The notes beneath the pieces are model-generated. The model had not been told where the DNA came from. It was given only the letters and a program-made list of their open reading frames with translations, and ran no database searches. From an uncultured Alphaproteobacteria bacterium (GTDB lineage Bacteria > Pseudomonadota > Alphaproteobacteria > UBA7985 > CAJQQZ01): a stretch of 10,659 bases of DNA. Below are positions 6,299 to 10,659 of this stretch, piece by piece; position 1 is the stretch's first letter, and each line of letters begins with the position of its first letter. The stretch spans positions 1-10,659 of the forward strand of contig CAJQQJ010000273.1 of NCBI GenBank assembly GCA_905480445.1. The letters are read 5' to 3'. The translations under genes were made by a program, and so were the position numbers.

Positions 6299-7298
6299 TT
6301 CGCGCCAGGTTTTCAACAAGCATGTGCGCTGTTTTCTGCCATGTGAAGTTCTGGGCTCTTGCGATGGCATCGGCAGAGGAGAGCCCGGATGCGCCGATTA
6401 GGGCTGCAGTTAAGTCCTGATCGAGACATCCTGACTTTCCATTTTCAACGACGTCTATTGGGCCAGTAATGGGGTAGGCAGCCACAGGCAGTCCGCAGGC
6501 CATCGCTTCCAACATAACCAGGCCAAAGGTGTCGGTCTTGCTGGGAAAGGCAAAAACATCAGCTGCATTCATTTCCCGGATCAAGTCTTCGCCAAAGAGA
6601 TAGCCGGTGAAGCGGGCTTCAGGATATTTCGTCTCAAGGATGCACCTCTTCGGGCCATCACCGACGATCACCTTTCTCCCTGGTGCCTCGGAGGAGAGAA
6701 AATCTTCGATGCCTTTTTCTACAGCAAGGCGTCCGACATAAATCATGGTGGGGTTGCCGTTACGCTCGCGTGGAGATTCATCTAAGCCTCGAAAGACTTG
6801 ATGGTCTACGCCTCTGGTCTAGGCAACAACGTTTTGAAAACCTTCCGCTCTCAGTTCTCGTGCCATAGAGGGAGAAGCCGCCATTACGGCAGAGCTGTCT
6901 CTATGGAAGAGCTTCAAAACTTTATAACTCAGAGCCTTGATACCTGGAAGCGGGATGCGTTTAGCCGAATAGTCCGCAAATTTGGTGTGAAATCCTGTGG
7001 TAAATGGAAGATGATTTTGCATACAGAATTTACGCACAGCCCATCCAATAGGACCTTCAGTGGCTATGTGTATGGCTTCTGGCCCAAAAGACTGGATAGA
7101 ATTTGAAACTACCCTTTTTCCGGGGAAGGCGAGCTTTATCTCGGGATAAGATGGAAGCGGAAAAGTCCGGAAGTTTTCCCGGGTGAACATTAGAACTTCA
7201 TGCCCCAATCTTTCAAGTTCTTGACAAACGGTTGAAAGCGTTCGAACAACGCCGTTAACTTGAGGAAACCAGGCGTCGGAAGCGATCAGAATACGCAT
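6222..7298 (-). pseudogene. agt: GT4 glycosyltransferase, Agt-type glycolipid synthase, with in-frame amber codon
   Basis: The frame spans 358 residues plus one internal TAG. The N-terminal half (1-159) begins MRILIASDAWFPQVNGVVRT and contains the acceptor-side domain. The C-terminal half has GRLAVEKG, then FPSKTDTFGLVMLEAMACG, the nucleotide-sugar region of family GT4. Both halves are in the same frame; only TAG at 6821-6819 (codon 160) separates them, between NVVA and TRGVDHQVF. Relatives have tryptophan there, so one G-to-A change of TGG explains it. Agt of Agrobacterium makes glucosyl- and glucuronosyl-diacylglycerol under phosphate starvation, and its gene lies beside plcP, as here (34-base gap). 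Start ATG 7298 has only a weak ribosome site. Without suppression a 159-residue product lacking the donor-binding half is made. Confidence 0.85.
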
Positions 7299-7332
7299 CT
7301 CTAAAACTCATTGTCATGGAAGAAACGGACGG

Positions 7333-8073
7333 TCAGTCGATGAGTTCCATACGGCCATCTTTGTGCTCGACGAGGGCTGTACAGCTTTCGACCCAATCGC
7401 CGTCATTGCAGTAGTGCACACCGTCAATCATGCGCATCTCCGCAGTATGGATTTGGCCGCAAATCACACCATCTGCCTTTTCCGTTTTGGCCTCTCGCAC
7501 GACGGCATCCTCAAAATGGCCAACAAAGGCCACCGCTGATTTCACTTGTCGTTTCAGGTACGCAGACAATGACCAATAAGGAAGGCCAAACATCCGTCTT
7601 AGGCGATTGAAATAGTAGTTGAGTGATAGCGCCCAGCCATAGGCCTTGTCGCCGAGCAGAGGCAACCATTTTGCGTAAAGAACCACACCATCAAATTCAT
7701 CGCCGTGCAGCACGAGATATCTTTTGCCATCGTAGGTGACGTGCACGTCATTCTGCTTTATGCGAACATTGCCAAAACGTTGGTCGACAAAATCTCTGAA
7801 TTGTTCGTCGTGATTGCCCGGTACATAGACGATTTCAGTGCCCCTCTTTGCTTTTTTGAGAAGTAGTTGAATCAAGTCATTGTGACTTTGGTCCCAGTAC
7901 CAGGATCGCCTCAATGCCCAATTGTCTACGATATCGCCGACCAGATAAATCTTCTCACAACTCGAACTGCGCAAGAAATCGAGAAGCATGCCAACCTGGG
8001 CACGTTTTGTGCCCATATGGACATCGGAAATAAAAATGGTTCTATAGTTTTGCGGTACAACGGGCGCATTCAT
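7333..8073 (-). CDS. plcP: PlcP-type phospholipase C (calcineurin-like metallophosphoesterase) with altered metal motif
   Basis: A 246-residue metallophosphoesterase. In Sinorhizobium and marine relatives PlcP cleaves the phosphate headgroup from membrane phospholipids during phosphate starvation, leaving diacylglycerol. Ligand motifs seen are DVH (Asp17, His19), GDIVD (Asp47), GNHDE (Asn87-His88) and LHGDEFD (His123). The final motif reads GQIHTAE, with Gln207 where the family normally has the first histidine of GHxH; His209 remains. PlcP hallmarks such as RSWYWDQSHND, PYWSLSAYLK and DGDWVESCTALVEH are present. The start is ATG 8073 with GAGG seven bases upstream and a 9-base gap to the preceding acyltransferase gene. 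Generic annotation as UDP-diacylglucosamine pyrophosphatase is less likely given these motifs and the context. The frame is intact, but activity is uncertain because of Gln207. Confidence 0.85.
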   Translation of the reverse strand: MNAPVVPQNYRTIFISDVHMGTKRAQVGMLLDFLRSSSCEKIYLVGDIVDNWALRRSWYWDQSHNDLIQLLLKKAKRGTEIVYVPGNHDEQFRDFVDQRFGNVRIKQNDVHVTYDGKRYLVLHGDEFDGVVLYAKWLPLLGDKAYGWALSLNYYFNRLRRMFGLPYWSLSAYLKRQVKSAVAFVGHFEDAVVREAKTEKADGVICGQIHTAEMRMIDGVHYCNDGDWVESCTALVEHKDGRMELID

Positions 8074-8082
8074 TGCGGAACC

Positions 8083-8987
8083 TCAGTTAAATTTGATGTG
8101 CTTTGGAAAATGGAAAGCGCGGTCATGACGGGGTACGGCACCCCGTTTCCAATCGGTTTCCAGTGCAAGTTCAAAAGTTTTCTCCCTCAAAAAAGCGTTT
8201 AGAGCTTCTCTTTCGAGAAAGGCGTCATAGGCATCTGGCGTGATTGGATCGCCAATAACGATCTCTAACGGGCTGTTCATTCTTCTCGTCGTTTCAAAGA
8301 AAAAGAGCGAAAGTCGCCAGGTATAGGAAAGGTGGCTGGTTAGCTGAAACATGCGAAAATTTTGACCTGTGAAGTAGACTGGGATGACCGTTGCGCCAGA
8401 ATTGCGAATGAGTTTTGCAACAAAGGGATGCCAGGGGGTATCCAACGCCGGTCCGGCTAGTGGTTTTTCGCTTGCGCCGACACCGCCGGCGGGGAATACA
8501 CCGATGGCACCGTCATCCATAAGCGAAGTTAAAGCAACGCGACGCGAATTGAGATTGATTCTGGCGGCTGCTTTGTCTTCGGAAAAATCGACGGGAAGTA
8601 AGAATTCTTCAGAGTTTGGTATCTGACAAAGCACTTTGTTTGCCATGATCTTAACATTCGGGCGGGCTTTGCGTGCCAGCCACGTCAAAACTAAGCCGTC
8701 CAGAACACCGTAAGGATGGTTTGCAACAAAGACCACCGGCCCTGATCTTGGGACAGCCGCCAACTTTTCACTGTTAAATCTTACATCGACGTTAAGAGCC
8801 TTTAGGGCTTCATCAAAAAAGTCCTGGGTCGAAAAAAATTGGCGACTTTCTGCTGATAGAGCTTTTTTAGCTTTCGCTGGCCTCCGAGTTGTTCGACCGT
8901 TCGGATAATACCTCTTTTGACGGCACTGTTTGACTGTGAAGCATAAGAAAAATCGGGAGAAGACTCTGGGACAGTTGAAATATGCAT
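8083..8987 (-). pseudogene. Lysophospholipid-acyltransferase-like protein, frameshifted at a poly-T tract
   Basis: The first gene of the PHO-driven unit. The true start is ATG 8987, with GGAGG at 9001-8997. It opens MHISTVPESSPDFSYASQSN and continues through VEQLGGQRKLKKLYQQKVANF, a typical N-terminus for this family. The frame then derails and ends at TAA, 8804-8802. One base over, the protein resumes at DFFDEALKALNVDVRF, followed by the catalytic VANHPYGVLDG (His and Asp) and FPAGGVGAS motifs, to TGA 8083-8085. Adding one T to the 7-T run (minus-strand bases 8838-8832) or the 6-T run (8820-8815) restores about 300 residues. It probably transfers an acyl chain to a lipid, but its substrate is unknown. 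It does not look like OlsA, whose active-site motif differs. It could be an error, a phase-variable switch or a rescued slippery site. Confidence 0.8.
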
Positions 8988-9014
8988 TTTGGCTAACCTC
9001 CATATTCTGAGGAG

Positions 9015-9071
9015 TCTATACAATGCCCGCCATTACATTTTTTGGACGATTAGATGACAGTTTGAAAACAG
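9015..9071 (-). promoter_or_regulatory. PHO-box array and -10 element for the acyltransferase-plcP-agt unit
   Basis: On the minus strand, four 7-base units repeat every 11 bases: CTGTTTT (9071-9065), CTGTCAT (9060-9054), TCGTCCA (9049-9043) and ATGTAAT (9038-9032). The first two form a classic PHO box (CTGTNNN-N4-CTGTCAT); the last two are weaker. Eleven bases later comes TATAGA (9020-9015), a fitting -10. PhoB replaces the -35 contact in such promoters. This puts the lipid genes under phosphate-starvation control. Confidence 0.75.
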
Positions 9072-9144
9072 CCGTAATCCCTTTTTAGATTGGCCAAACT
9101 GCGATGTTTATTGGAGCTCTTACACCTGCACACAAAAAGGGCAT

Positions 9145-9176
9145 AAAAAAAGGGCGAAGCCGCAGCTCCGCCCTTT
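9145..9176 (-). terminator. Rho-independent terminator after pstS
   Basis: On the minus strand AAAGGGCGGAGC pairs with GCTTCGCCCTTT around a 4-base TGCG loop (12 pairs, one G-T), and the T-run continues to seven Ts (9151-9145). It lies 36 bases after the pstS stop and separates pstS from the next PHO promoter. Confidence 0.92.
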
Positions 9177-9211
9177 AGATTTTGGTAATCTGATCCTCAG
9201 ATTACACAAGC

Positions 9212-10252
9212 TTACTTAGACATTGGTGTCAAAGCATTAGCTTGTGCTGCCATTGCAGCGTGTGCATCTTCAGCCAAAGGAATAAGACCTTTGTCGACGA
9301 GGTAACCTTCCTGACCAGAAGCACCCTCAGATACGAACTCAGCTACATATTCAGCCACGCCAGGGATGACACCAACGTGGGCGTTCTTGACATAGAAGTA
9401 CAGGCCGCGTGAAACCGGGTAGTCACCAGAAGCGATCAGTTCAAATTCCGGAGCTACGCCTCCGATGGTAGCAGCTTTGACCTTGTCAGCGTTCTGCTCA
9501 AGAAAAGAGTAACCGAAAACGCCAACAGCGTTAGAGTTAGCCACAAGCTTGTTCACGATAAGAACGTCGTTCTCACCGGCATCAACCCAGGCACCATCTT
9601 CACGAATTGTGTGACAGATACCTTTGTAGGCTTTTTTGTCCGTCTTTTTCATAGCTTTGATAAAGTCGAACTTCTTACAACCACCTTCGAGGGCGAGCTC
9701 AACGAATGCGTCACGAGTGCCAGATGTTGGAGGAGGCCCAAGAACCTCGATTTCCTGGTCTGGAAGGGAGGCATCGATCTCTGACCACTTTGTGTACGGG
9801 TTTGGAACCATGTTGCCGTCTGCGTCTGGAACGTCCTTGGCAAGAGCGAGGAAGATCTGCTTCCGGGTGAGAGCAAAATCAGCACCTTCTTCTGCAGAGT
9901 TAGCCATGACGATGCCATCGAAACCAACCTGAACTTCGGTAATCTCAGTGATACCGTTAGCAGCACACTTTTCTACTTCAGAAGATTTGATAGCGCGGGA
10001 AGCGTTTGTGATGTCTGGGTGTTCTTCACCAATGCCAGAACAGAAGAGCTTCATGCCGCCGCCTGAACCGGTTGATTCAACAACGGGTGTCTTGAAGCCT
10101 GATGACTGACCGAACCGCTCAGCAACGGCAGCTGAGAATGGAAATACTGTGGACGAACCGACGATCTGGATTTGATCACGAGCGACGGCGGATGTTGTAG
10201 CACCTGCAAAAGCAACAGCAGCTGCTGCAGCAAGTATAAGACTATGTTTCAT
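9212..10252 (-). CDS. pstS: Periplasmic phosphate-binding protein PstS
   Basis: A 346-residue precursor of the substrate-binding protein for the Pst phosphate ABC transporter. Residues 1-24 form a Sec signal peptide cleaved after AVA. Phosphate-contacting motifs are IVGSSTVFPFS (30-40), ESTGSGGGMKLF and SGTRD (177-181). The start is ATG 10252 with AGGGA about ten bases upstream; a longer TTG-started frame from 10276 is rejected because its extension contains that ribosome site and precedes the signal peptide. The gene stands alone with its own PHO promoter and terminator, and no pstC, pstA or pstB is in the window. This suits a highly expressed binding protein whose permease is elsewhere. The frame and motifs are intact, unlike the lipid genes that follow. 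Confidence 0.96.
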   Translation of the reverse strand: MKHSLILAAAAAVAFAGATTSAVARDQIQIVGSSTVFPFSAAVAERFGQSSGFKTPVVESTGSGGGMKLFCSGIGEEHPDITNASRAIKSSEVEKCAANGITEITEVQVGFDGIVMANSAEEGADFALTRKQIFLALAKDVPDADGNMVPNPYTKWSEIDASLPDQEIEVLGPPPTSGTRDAFVELALEGGCKKFDFIKAMKKTDKKAYKGICHTIREDGAWVDAGENDVLIVNKLVANSNAVGVFGYSFLEQNADKVKAATIGGVAPEFELIASGDYPVSRGLYFYVKNAHVGVIPGVAEYVAEFVSEGASGQEGYLVDKGLIPLAEDAHAAMAAQANALTPMSK

Positions 10253-10320
10253 GAGATAACTTCCCTGATGTTTCAAACAGATTTGAGTTGTGCTAAGGCA
10301 CCAAAATCGGCGCTGAATAT

Positions 10321-10376
10321 CTTTTACGATCTGATTGCTACAGCAAAATTACAGAAAGATTACGATTCAAAGACAG
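10321..10376 (-). promoter_or_regulatory. PHO-box array and -10 element for pstS
   Basis: On the minus strand, four 7-base units recur every 11 bases: CTGTCTT (10376-10370), TCGTAAT (10365-10359), CTGTAAT (10354-10348) and CTGTAGC (10343-10337). Ten bases later TAAAAG (10326-10321) is a weak -10 candidate. The layout copies that at 9015-9071. It predicts PhoB-dependent induction of pstS with a leader of about 65 bases. Confidence 0.75.
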
Positions 10377-10659
10377 TGCTTGTATTATAAAATCGGGTGC
10401 ATTTTTTATTTAATCTTTTCGATGATACTTGATGAGAACTCTGGTGACCAGGGCACCACAATCACGCGCCCCTCAGGCGAAAACACCGGACTATATCCAA
10501 TATGAAGCTATGAGGCTAACATTCGGAAAGTTGGTACAAATTCTGGACAATTTTTGCACATCTATTTGGAGAATATTGCTAATTTATGCGATAACTTATT
10601 GAAAGAGACCTCAGTATAAGGCCTATTTTCCCGTCTGACATTACCGAATTAGCGATGGA
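10377..10659. other. Region upstream of pstS, no intact gene; possible gene remnant
   Basis: No intact coding frame is recognised. On the minus strand a 33-codon stretch (10507-10409) between stops reads protein-like, including GYSPVFSPEGRVIVVPW and SIIEKIK just before TAA (10408-10406). Farther right another frame reads SDGKIGLILRSLS before a stop. They could be pieces of one broken gene entering from outside the window, but no family was recognised. Confidence 0.3.

Noticed and set aside
6819..6821. Genome-wide recoding of TAG as a sense codon
   Set aside because: amtB and the DUF2721 gene end properly at TAG, so TAG acts as a stop here.
7333..8073. LpxH or UDP-2,3-diacylglucosamine pyrophosphatase for the metallophosphoesterase
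   Set aside because: The superfamily is shared, but RSWYWDQSHND, PYWSLSA and GDWVESCTA, together with the adjacent agt and PHO box, fit PlcP better.
8083..9003. A continuous 306-residue frame for the acyltransferase beginning MEVSQNAYF at 9003
   Set aside because: Its ATG overlaps the GGAGG ribosome site of the real start, and its first 60 or so residues are not family-like. The family-like N-terminus (FSYASQSN...) is in the neighbouring frame from 8987.
10253..10276. TTG start for pstS adding eight residues
   Set aside because: The extension contains the ribosome site for ATG 10252 and would put MKHQGSYL before a normal signal peptide.
1..10659. CRISPR array, tRNA or rRNA genes
   Set aside because: No regularly spaced identical repeats with unique spacers and no cloverleaf or rRNA-like stretches were recognised.

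Overview
The window looks like a piece of a mid-GC alphaproteobacterial chromosome. The pointers are an alphaproteobacterial-type PlcP phospholipase paired with an Agt-type glycolipid glycosyltransferase, an ArsC plus aquaglyceroporin (AqpS-like) pair, a glnK-amtB operon, and PHO boxes in front of phosphate genes. Gene products are named by family recognition from the translated sequence; no database search was run.

Layout. Positions 1-140 look like the outer end of an IS21-family element. Positions 141-1019 hold no recognisable gene, only one good sigma70-like promoter and a 19-codon reading frame. A LysR-type regulator (1020-1922, minus) is divergent from glnK-amtB (2053-3732, plus). A sigma54-type promoter sits in the shared intergenic region, and a strong terminator follows amtB. 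A DUF2721 membrane protein (4169-4570) and a decayed istB (minus, 4694-4985) come next. Then an arsC gene broken by a frameshift (5117-5630) is joined by a TGATG overlap to an intact aquaporin-family channel (5630-6298).

The right half, all on the minus strand, is a phosphate-starvation block read from right to left. pstS (10252-9212) has a PHO-box array in front and a terminator behind. A second PHO-box promoter then drives a three-gene unit: a lysophospholipid-acyltransferase-like gene, plcP and agt. In known systems PlcP removes phosphate-containing headgroups from membrane phospholipids when phosphate is scarce, and Agt glycosylates the resulting diacylglycerol. The cell thus keeps its membrane while recovering phosphorus. 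PstS captures external phosphate, and the neighbouring arsenate genes fit because arsenate is a phosphate mimic.

The striking point is decay. All three genes of the PHO-controlled lipid unit carry a lesion or suspicious change: a one-base frameshift at a poly-T tract in the acyltransferase, replacement of a metal-ligand histidine by glutamine in PlcP, and an in-frame amber codon in agt. arsC has lost what looks like 8 bp between short direct repeats, and istB has at least two lesions. pstS, glnK, amtB, the aquaporin gene and the PHO boxes look intact. I read this as recent erosion of phosphorus- and arsenic-stress functions, perhaps in a host-associated or nutrient-rich lineage. Assembly error remains an alternative for the single-base indel in the homopolymer.
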